Below are positions 45,175 to 57,320 of a DNA stretch of 64,000 bases, one piece after another. Both the position numbers and the translations under genes were made by a program. The DNA lies in NCBI RefSeq assembly GCF_027595985.1, contig NC_073305.1, forward strand, positions 178,267,949 through 178,331,948, in the 5' to 3' direction. The DNA comes from Sorex araneus (taxonomy: Eukaryota; Chordata; Mammalia; Eulipotyphla; Soricidae). The notes under the pieces were generated by a model, which worked only from the letters and a program-made list of their open reading frames with translations, was not told the origin of the DNA and did no database searches. Every line of letters begins with the position of its first letter. Position 1 is the first letter of the stretch.

Positions 45175-46270
45175 TCTTTTGTTTGTTTTTGGGTCACACC
45201 TGGCTATGCGCAGGGATTACTCCTGACACTGCACTCAGGAAATTACTCCTGGCAGTGCTCAGGGGACCATATGGGAATGCCGGGGATCAAACCTGGGTTG
45301 CCCTTGTGCAAGGCAAGGACCTTATCTGCTGTACCATCTCTCCAGCCCAGGGTACCGAAGTTTTTAGCACAGATTTTATTTTTCTGTTCTGTGTTTTTAG
45401 AATTATACCTGGTGGTGCTCAGGGGTTACTCCTGGTTCTCTGCTCAGGGGTCACTCCTGGCGAGCTTGGGGACCGTATGGGGTGTTGGGGATAGAACTCA
45501 GGTTGACCGAGTACAAGGCAGATGCCCCACCTGCTGTATTACCACTCTGGTCCCTATGCCTATATTTTACTATGTTTTATTTCATTATTTGTTATGCCCA
45601 TATTTTAATAGCCACTTTGGTCTATGTATTTTCTTTCTGGGTAGATTAGGATTGAACCAGCAGTTGTTTATTTTTTTGGCGGGGGGTTAGGGGCTCGCAT
45701 CTGCTTATGCTCTGAGTTCCTCCTGGCTTGCTCTGGGAGACGCAGGACACCAGGTGCGGCCCCCGGGATCCAGCCCAGGTCGGCTGCTTGCTGGGCAAGT
45801 GCCGTGACTGCGCTGGCCCTGAGGCCGCGGCTTTGCTGAGGTTGATGTGTAAATAATATCTGTACGTTAGTCATTTCTTCCCCCTCTGGGGACTCTGGCT
45901 CTCTTTCAGTCTTGTGTCTGAGCTAGGCTGAAAGCACAGAAGTTGACTAATGAATCTAGACCCTTTACGATGGGAGAACCGAACAGATTTCTCCAGCTTG
46001 TGTCACGAATGAATCTGTTTCGTGCTGAAACGTGATGGAGAGAGACGTGCTCCCGAGTGGTGCCCTCCTGACAGCTCTGGTGGGCGGTGCCGGGCCCGTG
46101 CTCCCTCTCTCAGCAGCGTGGCTTTTGGGCTTTGGCCAGAGCTGGCTGTGCTCTGGGTCTGATCCCAGCGCATCCCCAGGAGTGGCCCTGGGTGGTGCTT
46201 TGGGGGCACCATACGCAATGCCAGGAGGCTGCAAGGCAGTTGCCTTACCCATTGTCGCATCTCTGGCCCC
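45175..46270 (-). mobile_element. Four reverse SINEs of different age
   Basis: Copies at about 45178-45350 (well preserved), 45390-45555, 45690-45820 and 46125-46270 (old). The spacer 45830-46120 is unique. Confidence 0.75.
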
Positions 46271-47275
46271 TTGGTTGATTTATTTTAATTTTAGCAACTA
46301 TAGTATAAAGCTCTTCTTCGGGTGTGCTCTTAGATGATTAGTGGTTATCTTTTTTTTTTTTTTTTTTCATTTTTCACTTTGGGCACACAGAAACCGGTGA
46401 TGAGGGGCTGCTGAGCTCCCACTGGTGCTCGGGGCCTGAATCTGGGCTCCTGTGTTAGAGCCTGTGCTATGCTGTGCTCAGCTCTGCGAGCTGCTTCTCT
46501 GGCCCCTGACTGCTCATAGTGGGTAACTTAAAGGGTGCCCGGGCAGGGCAGGGAGAGTGCCCAGCTTCGGCTCCCAGCACTCCTGCTCCTCAGGGCATCA
46601 CTTGAAGATCACCACCGGTCCGTCGCCAGGGTCCTCGGGAGACCCTCGGCCCTTGCGTGAGGTGGAGGCTGGCAGAATTGCCAGGGGCCCCGGGTCTCCT
46701 AGTCCTGCCAGGGAGGCCCCCAAGTAAAATAACCTTAAAAAGACCATCAGGCCGGCGTGTAAAGACAGTGATGCCCCTGCGTGTGTGCTGTGGGTTCCAC
46801 GTGGACCTTGGGTGGGGTGGATTGACTGCGGGACTTGACCGGCCCGCAGGCCGCTCTCGGGAGGGAGGGTCAGCCAGGTGGTGCTCGGGGCCCTCAAGAA
46901 CGTCTGTGTTTTGGTTTGTTTCGTTTTCTCAGAAGCGCTCTCTAAACTTCCTTACGCGAAGGGAGCGGATGGCGGCGGCTGTCTCTGCTGCTGGGCACTT
47001 CCTGTGCTGATGGGGTTGTGTGGCTGACACGCTCGCTCCTCGCCTGCCCCTGCCTAGCCCCCCGCCCTGCGTCCCTTGGGTGATGGCTCCCCGGAGGCCG
47101 GGACAGATGCCTGCAGAACTGAACGGCCTGTGGGGGGCCCGAGTAGCACTGGGTGAGAAAGGCGAGTGGAGGAAGCCCCCCGGGTCTCGGTGGTGCTGGT
47201 GTGTCTGCCAGTGGCTGCTGCTGTCGCTGCTCACCGCGGGGACACAGTGCCGTCGTTTGCTTCCTGTACATGTGC
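46271..47275. other. Intergenic sequence with a T-run and an old repeat
   Basis: A 21-base T run at 46351-46371 starts what may be a very old SINE (to about 46505). The rest is unique and GC-rich with no recognised gene. Confidence 0.5.
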
Positions 47276-47279
47276 CGTT

Positions 47280-47663
47280 TGCTTGGTTTTGGGGTCACAC
47301 CTGGTGGTACCCCGGGTTTATTCCTGGTGGTGCTTGGGGGACCAGATGTGGTGGGGGTGGTCGAACCCGGGTCAGCTGCATGCAAGGCAAACACCCCGCC
47401 TCCGGTACTGGCTTTCCAGCCCCCGGGAATATTCTTATTTTTTTTCAAATGGGGGGGGGAGTATGAGGGGTGGGGAGTGAAACTGAATTTTTAGTTACAG
47501 AGTTGAGTTTGGCGGCTGGAGAGATAGCACAGCGGGTAGGGCGTTTCCCTTGCGAATGGCCAACTCGGGTTCGATTCCCAGCATCCCAGTAATTCCTGAG
47601 TGCATGAGCCAGGAGTAACCCCTGTGCATTGCCGGGTGTGACCCAAAAAGGAAAAAAAAAACC
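47280..47663. mobile_element. Two SINEs in opposite orientation
   Basis: Reverse copy at about 47285-47422; plus-strand copy at 47512-47663 flanked by acagagttgagttt and acagaattgagttt. The plus-strand copy lacks the central tatggtcccctgagc segment, an internal deletion of about 30 bp. Confidence 0.85.
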
Positions 47664-48445
47664 ACAGAATTGAGTTTGACATGGAACTTTTATTATTGAA
47701 AGTGAAATAAATGACTTGGGGGTCGGGATTACCTCCCTCATCTTCATATCATCATTTTTTTTTTTTCATTTTGGTTCTTCGGTTTTGCGATGCAGTTTTG
47801 AGGTGCCCGAGGACCGAAAGGTACTGAGGGTCCAACCAGGGTCCTGCGGCACGGTGTGTGCCCAGCCTTTGCTCCGGCTGCCCAGCCCCTCGGCGTGTGT
47901 GCCTTTCGGAGTACGAGTGGCCGTATTCAGAATCACACTCACAGTCAGTCGCCAGTGGCTACTCCTGGCTCAGTGCTCGGGCGCTGATGTGATGCCCAGT
48001 TCCAGCCGGACTGCGCACGAGGCTCTCTGGCCCTGAGGCCTGCCGTAGCGTTGTGTCTGCGTAGATGGGAAGGAGGGCTGTCATTCCTGCCTAGGCCCGC
48101 TGCCTTAGTTCTTTCTGGGTTCCCCGGGGAGGGTGGCGCCCCAGGAGCCCCGGAGCCTGGGCCGGGCCGGGAGGAAAGCACACGCCTTCCAGCTGCAGGC
48201 CGACCGGGCTCTCCAGAACCGGCGCACGAGTGCGTCAGCCGGCCTCGGTTGCCATCAGGGTGCTGGAGTCAGAATCTGAAATCTAAGATAATAATCTCAG
48301 ACGCACAAAGCTCTCGAGAAGTCTGTGGGCCACATCCTGGGGTCCTTGGCCACATCCTGGGGTTCTTGTGTGCGGGGCACGCGGGGCCGACCGAGCGTCT
48401 AGGAACGGAGCCGGGCCTCTGGCCTGCAGCAGGCCTGAGTTCTGG
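47664..48445. other. Intergenic sequence
   Basis: GC-rich, non-repetitive apart from a short direct repeat ggccacatcctggggt at about 48329 and 48350. No gene recognised. Confidence 0.5.
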
Positions 48446-48449
48446 CCAG

Positions 48450-49595
48450 TAGAGCCAGCTCCGTGCCCCAGGCTTTTGATGCTTGTGTCTTTGGGGCCAC
48501 TCTGCATTGCTCGGGCATCACTCCTGGCCGTGGGGACTGAGCCCGGGTCTGCTGCATGCGAGCAGGAGTCTGTCCCTCTCACTCTGTCCGGCCGCGGGGC
48601 CCAGGCCTTCCCCGACTTCATTTATAATAAACACAATGGTTTACAAAGGTGTGAGGATTTGTGGCGGGCATTCATGTCACGACACCAGTCCCATCCCCAT
48701 TGTCGCCTGCTTGTCACCACTCGTTGTGTAATGGAGCGATTCAAAGATAGTTCCGTAGAAGAAAAATTTTGAAAGTTGTGGTATCTCACCATGGGGACAT
48801 TTACGATTTTGTCAGACTTTTCCAAGCACTGGTGACAGGTTTGGCTTTCTGTGCTGGTGTTCCGTCAGTCAGCAGCGAAGGGGGGATGCTGCTGGGATGT
48901 CGCTGTTGAAGAGGTCTGTTTTTTTGTTTTTTTTTTCTTTTTGGGTCACACCCAGCGATGGATGCTTGGGGGTTATTCCTGGCTCTGCACTCAGGAATTG
49001 CTCCTGGCACCATATGGGATGCCGGTCATCGAACCCAGATCGGCCGCGTGCAAGGCAGACGCCCTCCCCGCTGTTCTCTCGCTCCAGCCCAGTGTTGGAG
49101 AGCTTGGATATGTCACTCCGGAAAAGCCAAAATATTTCACCTGGGCGGCCTGAGGGGCCTGGAAGGCAAGAACGGCTGTGGGGCTCGCCCGTCCCCTCCC
49201 GAGATCAGGCTTTTTAAAACGAAGAGCAACATCTTGGATTCGAGACTAACGCCGAGTGGTTTAGATTTGGCCGGAATTATATAATATTTGTTATTGTCTT
49301 CATGTGATGAGCTCAAGAAGCATTCTTGTCTGTGTTTTTATATGAGCATTTTAAAAGTTCATGAAAAAAGTCTCATGTGCTAATCGAATTTAAAAGGTCA
49401 GGGCTTTCTACTTACACAGAATGTATCTTTTGTTGGTGTTGTTTTTTTTTGTGGGGGGGGGCTATCTGGCAGTGCTCAGGGGTTACTCCTGGCCTTGCTT
49501 GGGGAGGGGACTACGTGGGATTCTGGGGATGGAACCCGGGCCAGTCCTGTGCCAGGCCGACGCCCTCGCTGCTGTGCTGTCCCTTTGGCCCCTGC
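48450..49595 (-). mobile_element. Three reverse SINEs
   Basis: Old copy at about 48480-48600; well-preserved copy at 48918-49090 with a shortened body (gctcctggcaccatatggg); diverged copy at 49440-49592. The AT-rich spacer 49200-49430 is unique. Confidence 0.8.
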
Positions 49596-50690
49596 GGCTT
49601 GATTCCGAGTGCAGACAGTAAAGCCCCCAGAACGGCTCCGCGAGTCACTCTCTGGCCTCCCCCCTCACTGCTGGCTTCTCCCAGAACATCTGTGAGTCCA
49701 GCTGACCTCCACCTCCTTGGATGCTTGTTTTCCTGCGGTCCAGCACAGGTTTGTCCCCCTCTGCCGGTGTCTTGACCCCCAGGATAGCAAGTCCCAACTT
49801 CCTGTGTTGTGTTGCTTGTCTCGGAGTAGGCTTGCCAGTCCCTCATGCTTTCCTATTTTATTTACATGATTGGGGCATGTTGAAACAGTCTGTTTTCAGG
49901 CATTTGAGTGTTTCGGGTTGTGCTGCAATAAAACAGCCTTTTTTAAAAAGAATTGTTGTGCATGTATGAAATCCATGGTTTTGTAACCCCTAAACGTTTT
50001 CCTCCCCGCGATCCTGTTCTGTTTCATGGGAGAATAGCACCTGTGAGGAAGGGGCTTTGAGAGAGAGAGCGGACACCTTCCTTAAAGGGCAGTTCAAAAC
50101 CAATAGAGCAAGTCTGAGTAAACATTTAAATTGGACGCATTTGGGGACTCTTCCCCCACCACCCGTCCCCTCAGAAAGAGCCTGGGCCTTTCTGGGTTCA
50201 GTACGCGGGGCGGGGGAGAGGCCACTTCCGTGCTCTGTAAACTGGCCAGGAAAGAGACTCCGGTCAGAAGTTCAGAGTTAGGCTGCAGCCTGAGGATTTA
50301 GATGTGTGTGGATGGGACACAGGACTCCAGGCCTCGGGGACCCCAGCTGGCTGTGGGCCTGAGCCCCGTGTTTTGGGAAGGCTGAACAGGACAGTGACTA
50401 AAGCTAGTTGAGTGAGTTTTGTCACAGAATGTAAGCCTGGGGCCAGCCTCCTACCTGCAAGCTTGTGCTACTCACTGGCTCCCCGGCAAGGCAGCCCGCA
50501 GTTCCCTGCTGTATGCAAAGCAGGCATTGCAAAGATTGGGTTTGTCCCTTGCTAGTCAAAAGAGCCTGCACTCATGCAGGAAGCGCCTTCCGGGCTCTGC
50601 TAACCCTGAGGCTTCCCGGCCAGAGTTCAGATCCTGGGGTTTGACTTCACCTTGACTTCACCTCCCTAGGGTTTTACCTTCAGTGGATTT
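49596..50690. other. Unique intergenic sequence
   Basis: SINE-free for about 1.1 kb, with an AT-rich centre (49860-50130). No exon recognised. Confidence 0.55.
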
Positions 50691-50815
50691 GTGTGCCAGC
50701 AATTCTCATCTGTTTACTCTCCTAATCCCCATAGCAACCCTGGGAGATGTTGCTGTGCTTAAACCCATTTTACACACTAGGAAGCCCGAGTGGTTCATTG
50801 ATTTGCCGTGGAGTC
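50690..50815 (+). mobile_element. MIR element
   Basis: Reads ctcctaatccccatagcaac then cccattttacacactaggaa, the conserved wording of the ancient mammalian-wide MIR SINE (catttaatcc...cccattttacagatgaggaa). Its survival implies slowly evolving sequence here. Confidence 0.8.
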
Positions 50816-52019
50816 GCCTGTTGGGCCTGGGGGCTGGGTCGGGCTTAGCTGTGGCCTGTCCTAGCCTCCAGCACAGCTGCAGGGCCCACCCAGTACTAAG
50901 CTGACAGGCTCCGGGGAGGACCTCTGGAGTGGCTGAGGAGAGACTCAGGAGAATAGCTTTTTCCCCACAACATTCGTAGGTATTATTTTACTAGGTAAGT
51001 TGTGACTTAAAAAAACTGTCATGTCAAGAAATCCGAATTCCCTAAGTTTAAATCATAAGATTTGTCTTTTCTGATAGATCGTAAGTATGTGCACAAACAC
51101 GTGGGTGGCCTGCGAGTGGGGGGGGAGGGGGAGGGTTGATTTTTATGTGAGGTACCTGTGTTGTGTCAGGGCTTCACACACCCAAGCCGAGCCCTCTCGA
51201 CACATCCCAGCCTACCCTGCCCTGGGCAGGGAGGACTCCAACCTGCCCACTGTGACCGCGACTGTAATGACTGTAATACCTCGAGTTGAATTTTAACATG
51301 ATCCCTTCAATAAAGTCAATGATTTAATTGGACATTGTTTTCTTCTCATTGTGTGGGGACCAGGGTCATAGATCATTGTCCTTAGAGCCACGCCCGTCAC
51401 ATCACACCTCTGCTGGCCCCTGCACTGCCGCCCTCCCCAGCACTGGCCTCTCCCAAAAAGGGAAACTAGGGGTCCCCTTTAGCCACAGAGTGACTCTGAC
51501 ACAGAGTTCCCACGTTGAAGTATTGCGCGCCCTCCTGTGCTCGAGGGAGGGGGATGCTTCCCGGGGAGTGGGCTCTGCTTACAAACCCGGGGCCGGAGCC
51601 CTGCTGCAGCAGGGAGGGCGTCTGGATGCATTGAGAGAAGCGGCCAGTGTGTATCGGACAGCATACATCCTGTGCGACACAGCCACTGATAGGGTCTGGA
51701 GTGGTTAGACTGAACACCCCCTCCGAGCAGCCGCTGTTGGCACACCGGCGTTAGACGGCCAAGGGCGTTCACAGTCTCGGGAAACTCCCTGGCACGCGGT
51801 GCACTGCACCGCACTACACCTGCTGCACGTGCTTCCCACTCGGCACAGAAGGGGTGCAACCGTTATGGGAAGCTTTTTAACTTTGTGTCAGTAATGTTTA
51901 AAGCCAGTGTGACCATCATACAGGGAAGTACAGGGTAATAAGGCAAGTCATGAAACGGAACTTGATTTCTAAAATAAAAATAAAATGGGAAAAATGAAAA
52001 ATTCTATCAGTGATACGGA
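50816..52019. other. Unique intergenic sequence downstream of RMND1
   Basis: SINE-free for over 1.2 kb. AT-rich near 51900-52020; no exon or RNA gene recognised. Confidence 0.55.
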
Positions 52020-52206
52020 TTCAACACATTCATAATTTTTATTCAAGCAGCAATGCATTTAGGAGCTGAAAAAATCTTAACAATTTCTTGATTAAAAAAT
52101 TAAATACTTATTAAATAAGAGACTCTCCCCTTACCCCCCCCCCCAGTAGTGAACACTTTGTTTTGATTGTAGAACTTGAATTTCTTGCAACACTTCCCTG
52201 TGGTGA
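52020..52206 (-). other. RMND1 3' untranslated region
   Basis: Short minus-strand UTR from the stop codon to an AATAAA (complement at 52038-52043). AT-rich and free of SINEs. Cleavage is inferred about 15-20 bases beyond the signal. Confidence 0.7.
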
Positions 52207-52248
52207 TCACTTGATATGAAAAAATACTCGCCCCAGCTCAAACATTAC
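52207..52248 (-). CDS. RMND1: RMND1, last coding exon
   Basis: After a ttcaccctcag acceptor the minus strand reads V-MFELGRVFF-HIK and stops at TGA (52207-52209). The MFELGRVFF end is the C terminus of RMND1, the DUF155-family protein of the mitochondrial inner membrane needed for mitochondrial translation. Phase 0 joins it exactly to the exon at 53439. As I remember the human protein it ends at the second Phe, so the shrew would carry three extra residues (HIK) before its stop; that comparison is from memory. The segment follows the hydrophobic stretch that anchors the protein. Confidence 0.9.
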   Translation of the reverse strand, partial: VMFELGRVFFHIK

Positions 52249-52279
52249 CTGAGGGTGAAAGAATGAGTTGTAACAAACC

Positions 52280-52450
52280 ATTGGTACAAAGTGACTTCTA
52301 AGACGGAATTAATAAATTGCCCCTAAACCTTGGTGGTGGGAAATGTGTGCTGGTGAAGGGGCGGGTGTTGGGAACATTGTGTGGCTGAAGCCCAATCTTG
52401 AACAGCTTCGTTACTGTGATCTCCCGATGATGGAATTAAAAAACAAAAAA
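52280..52450 (+). mobile_element. L1 3' end in the last RMND1 intron
   Basis: Diverged plus-strand copy of the tail family: ccttggtggtgggaaatgtg, ctggtgaaggggcgggtgtt, then a short A-rich tail at 52438-52452. It is antisense to RMND1. Confidence 0.75.
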
Positions 52451-52689
52451 ACGCCCCTATTAAGAGAAGACCCTTTTCCCAGCCCGGGAGCTTCAGTTGG
52501 GAGCCACAGTGGACGTAATTTATAGCCAGAGCTTCCCCTCCGAAGGCCATTTTTTAAAATGGGGCTATTCCAAAAATCCCATTTTAGTGCACGTGCAAAA
52601 TACGGCAGTCCCTGCAACATGGCAAGGCGGACTTGAATCACAGTAATAGGTTTCCCCATCATTTTCTATGTCGCTTTTTTTGGGGACAT

Positions 52690-53582
<893 letters not shown>

Positions 53583-53734
53583 CTACGTGTATTGAAATGT
53601 ACTCAGGAAATAGGCCCGAATTCCCCCCGCCCCTCCTCCGAAGGCCGCTGGCCCCGGCATCTACCTACAGATGGTTTTTCTTGTACAGGTTTCTCCCAAG
53701 AAATACTCTGCCTGGGCTAGACACGCGAGAGGGG

Positions 53735-53990
53735 GGATAAAGCACTTGCGTGTGGCTGACCCTGGCTTGGCCTCCGGCAGTGCCAGGAATAAGCTCTGAG
53801 CACCAACCCCAGCCCCTGTGTACCAAAAAGGGGGTACACTGAAGCTCGCTCATATGTGTACGCTTTTAGCGGCTCAGGAGCCGGAGCGACAGTACAGTGC
53901 TTAGGGTGTCTGCCTGCACACAGCCGACCCATGTTCGATTCCTGCGGTCCCTGAGCCCCACCAGGAGTGATCCCTGAGCACTGCTAGGAA
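53735..53990 (+). mobile_element. Two diverged plus-strand SINEs
   Basis: Fragments at about 53735-53830 and 53878-53990 (aggagccggagcgacagtac, tgttcgattcc), antisense to RMND1. Confidence 0.75.
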
Positions 53991-54284
53991 ACTACCAGTG
54001 CCCACCGGCCGACCTGGGACACTCGAGTTGCTGCACATTCACCACTAGGTGGCGCTGCTCTCAGCACTGACCCAGAGGTTCTGCATTCTGAGCTGGGCTG
54101 AGGGGTTCAACAAATTAGCCTTGACCTTAGACTTGAGGAGAGGGCTGGAGGCGGAGGCCCCTGGCAGAGTGCTCTGTATATGTGAGCATGTGCTTGATTC
54201 TATTCCCCCTTCCCTGTGCCCCCCAGTAACAGGTGAGGAGTCTCCTCTTTAACCTCCCTGGATTGCATTTTTGGGACACTGCGG

Positions 54285-54672
54285 ACACATTTTCTTTTTA
54301 GACGGTATCACTGAGACACACAGTTACAAAGTTGTTCAGGATTGGGTTTCAGCCATTGAGTGTTCCAACACTGGCCCCTTCCCGGGGGCACATTTCCCAC
54401 CTCCAATGGGGACACATTTTAAAAGTAGTTTTGGGGGAGAAATTACAAACAATAATAGGGTTTTTTTTTTTAAATATTGAATGTAATCAAAGTAAAGTGA
54501 AATTTATCAGCTACACTGGGGGCTGGGGGGTGGGAGGGGAGGTATACTGTGATTCTTGGTGGTGGAATATGTGCACTGGTGAAGGGATGGTTGTTCAAAC
54601 ATTGCATAACTGAGACCAAACCTGAAAGCTTTGTAACTTTCCACATGGTGATCCAATAAAATAAATTAAAAA
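54285..54672. mobile_element. Two L1 3' ends in opposite orientation
   Basis: 54285-54420 is the complement of an L1 tail (gacacacagttacaaagttg, cattgagtgttccaacac, catttcccacctccaatgg). 54476-54672 is a plus-strand copy of the related tail (ttgaatgtaatcaaagtaaa, gtgcactggtgaagggatgg, aaagctttgtaactttccac) ending in an A-rich tail. Confidence 0.8.
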
Positions 54673-54674
54673 AA

Positions 54675-54835
54675 AATTAGTTTGGTGCCCAGAGCGATAG
54701 TACGTGGCTGACTTGGGTTCAATCCCCAATATAGGGTCCCCCAGGCACCACCAAAGAGTAATTCCTGAGTGTAGAGCCAGGAGGAACCCTTGAGCTTCGC
54801 CGGGCGTGACCCAAGAGTCCCCCTGCAAGCCCCAT
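54675..54835 (+). mobile_element. Diverged SINE next to the L1 tail
   Basis: Plus-strand copy missing the usual gggtagggcgtttgccttgc part of its head (agtacgtggctgacttgggt). It begins right at the A tail of the L1 end. Confidence 0.8.
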
Positions 54836-55464
54836 AAAAGCAGTCTGTCCCTGTGATTCCGTCGGGGTGCTGACGGTGTAGGTGTCGAGAGGGAAAGAGC
54901 CGCAGCCCAGCAACTGCGCAGAGCGTGTCTGTGCTCGAGGCAAGCACCCTGGCCCATGCAGTGGCGAGGCTTAGTCACCCCAGCACAGAGAGACTGCCCT
55001 GGAAAGCACACCTCACAGCACCTTGGTTTGGTTTCCAGCCCGTGTGACGGGAACAGCAGTGCCCCTGCTCTAAGCGGCGTCTTGCCCTCCCCCTCACCCT
55101 CCTGCTTTTCCCCCTTTGAAATGCTCTACCCCCTCCACTGTTTTGACTTGAGTTAGTAACTTTATTCCTCCGTTTTCTCTTCAGCTCCTCAAAGGATTGA
55201 GTCCTCAATGTTACAATTCCCCTGAAACTCCCAGAAGTTTCTGCAGTGCCAGAAACTGAACCCACCTGGGGCCTTACACAGTCAGCATGTCAGAGGCAGG
55301 TCCACAGAGGTGGGGCTGAGCCACGCCCTTCGCCTTCTGGACACTTTTTAACAGATTTTTTTTTTTTTTTTTGCTTTGGGGCCATTCCCAGTGATTCTTT
55401 CCAACCCACCAGCCCTCTGGGTGCCTCCCTGGCCCTTACATCCTCCTGCCTTTCTTTTGCTTGT

Positions 55465-55590
55465 TTGCTTTTGGGGCCACACCCAGTGGTGCTCAGGGCT
55501 TGACTCCTGGCTCTTCACTCAGGAATTCCCCTGGCAGTGCTCAAAGGACAATACGGGATGCCACTGAACCCAGGCGGGCAGTGCACAACA
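55465..55590 (-). mobile_element. Reverse SINE
   Basis: Diverged copy from ggggccacacccagtggtgc onwards; its head end fades after gaacccagg. A T run at 55358-55372 marks another old element. Confidence 0.7.
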
Positions 55591-55599
55591 CTGTCCTGT

Positions 55600-55949
55600 C
55601 TTTGGACGACGTTTCCCAGCTCCTGGGCTGGTCACTGTCTCAGTCTGGTCCGTGTAGATGCCCTCCGACTAGGGCCAGCTGCCTCCACCCTCACTATTGT
55701 TGATGTCTGGGCACCGACCACGCTGTCCCTTAGCTGCCAGAAGGTCTGACCTAGGAAATGCCATCAGTGAGATGAACATGACCCCAGTCAGCCACCTGCT
55801 GATGCCCGGGACAGCCACCAGACCGAGCCGGGCCTTTCCCCTCGGCAGCACCGAGATGCTGATTAAGGCCCAGTCGCTGCCGGAGTTCATCCCCAGTACA
55901 AAGGCGGCCCCCACAACGTGGGAAAGACCCGTTTCAACTACAGTTATTT
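55600..55949. other. Unrecognised segment open on both strands
   Basis: Non-repetitive stretch with an 89-residue plus-strand open frame from 55697 (contains SEMNMTPVSHLLMPG and SLPEFIPSTKAAP) and an overlapping minus-strand one. The plus-strand frame would continue past the SINE at 55950 if that were removed. I do not recognise either protein and see no splice sites that decide the matter. It may be a pseudogene fragment or chance. Confidence 0.3.
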
Positions 55950-56111
55950 GGGGGCTGGAGTGATAGAACAGCAGACGGGGAGTTTGTCTTGTACGTGGTC
56001 GACTCACATTCGATCCCTGACAGCCCATAAAAGTCCCCCTTCCCCCCCCGCACTGCCAGGAGTAATTCCTGAGCATCTCTGAGTATGGCTCCAAAACCAA
56101 AAATAAAAAGC
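55950..56111 (+). mobile_element. SOR-type SINE with short duplication
   Basis: Plus-strand copy flanked by aactacagt at 55937-55945 and again from 56113; it splits the unrecognised segment before and after it. 56115-56390 continues that segment without a recognised gene. Confidence 0.85.
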
Positions 56112-56394
56112 AAACTACAGTCACTTTCCAGAAAAGTTCTCCGTGTAGAGACCTGACTTCGCCTCATACTGCATTTCCAGCTGGCTGGAGAACACGGATG
56201 GGCTTCCTGCCGGCTCCTCGGTGAGAGCTGCCGCGGCTGGAGCCCGTCTGGGCGGCACACAGGACACAAACTCGCACCCTGTCCCCACTCGCGGCTCCCA
56301 CGCTCTGCACTGCCCTCTGCAGCTGGGAGCCAGAACCTGGCCGGGCTGTAACTTGCCCAGGGTTCGAGATCCTGGCTCTGTCCTCTCTTCATTC

Positions 56395-56395
<1 letters not shown>

Positions 56396-56450
<55 letters not shown>

Positions 56451-56525
56451 TGAAGTCCTGGCTCTGTCCTCTATTTTTACTTTGTGTGTGGGTGTGTGTG
56501 TGGGTGTGTGTCTGTGTGTTGGGGG
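56396..56525. repeat. Compound (TG)n repeat with duplicated flank
   Basis: A (TG)n run at 56396-56449 is followed by cctggctctgtcctct, which also occurs just before the run (from about 56371), and then by a second (TG)-rich run. Same unit-plus-TG pattern as at 52.7-53.4 kb, on a smaller scale. Confidence 0.88.
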
Positions 56526-56629
56526 GGCTGTCACTCCTGGAAGTGCACCAAGTCTCCAGCACGTAGACAGTGTCCTTACGTTTTGTCATGTGACCTGGAA
56601 GTCTCGAACATGCTGAAATTTGCCCTTTG

Positions 56630-57320
56630 GGGCCCGAGTATAGTGGATAGGGCGCTTGCCTTGCATGTGCCCGGACCAGGTTTAATTCCTGGCACTCCAT
56701 GTGGTCACGGGAGCCTGCCAGAAATGATCCCTGAACACAGAGGCACGAGTTAGTCCTGAGCACTGCCGGGTGAGTCCTCATCCGGAACAGGTGGACCGTG
56801 TCTGTCCCAGGTCCTGGCCTGGCTTGCGATAGTCACCCTGCCCCAAATGTCATCTCAGAGCACTGAGTCCAGCCACAGCCCAGCTGGCACCATCCGCTCC
56901 AATCTTGGGGGGGCTCTGTGAAACCCCCTAGCCTCCTGCCCTGGCCTCAGTCCCCTTAGCACACCCTCCACGTGCCCCTGGTCAGGACTTGCTGCCCGCT
57001 CCCTTCCACTGGACACGTGGCTACTCTCTGGCCATTTCCAACCCTGTGATGCAGCCAACCAGCCCGGCACCGCCCGGCGGCTCCGTCCCCCAAAGCCCTG
57101 CTGAAGGAGGCCACCGTGACGCCCCAGCTTGGCCCGCCCTAACGCACACCACTTTATCCTGCTTCACGAGTCTGAAAGCTGCCAAGTGAGGGCTGGAGCA
57201 ACAGTACAGCAGGTGGGGCCTTTGTCTTGCACGCAGCCAACCCGGGTTCAATCCCCGGCATCCCATATGGTCCCCCAAGCACCGATCACTGGGTGTGACC
57301 CCCCTCCCCAATAAAGCTGC
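56630..57320 (+). mobile_element. Two plus-strand SINEs
   Basis: Copies at about 56630-56785 and 57189-57315; the second is truncated after caagcaccga. 56790-57185 is unique. Confidence 0.75.
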
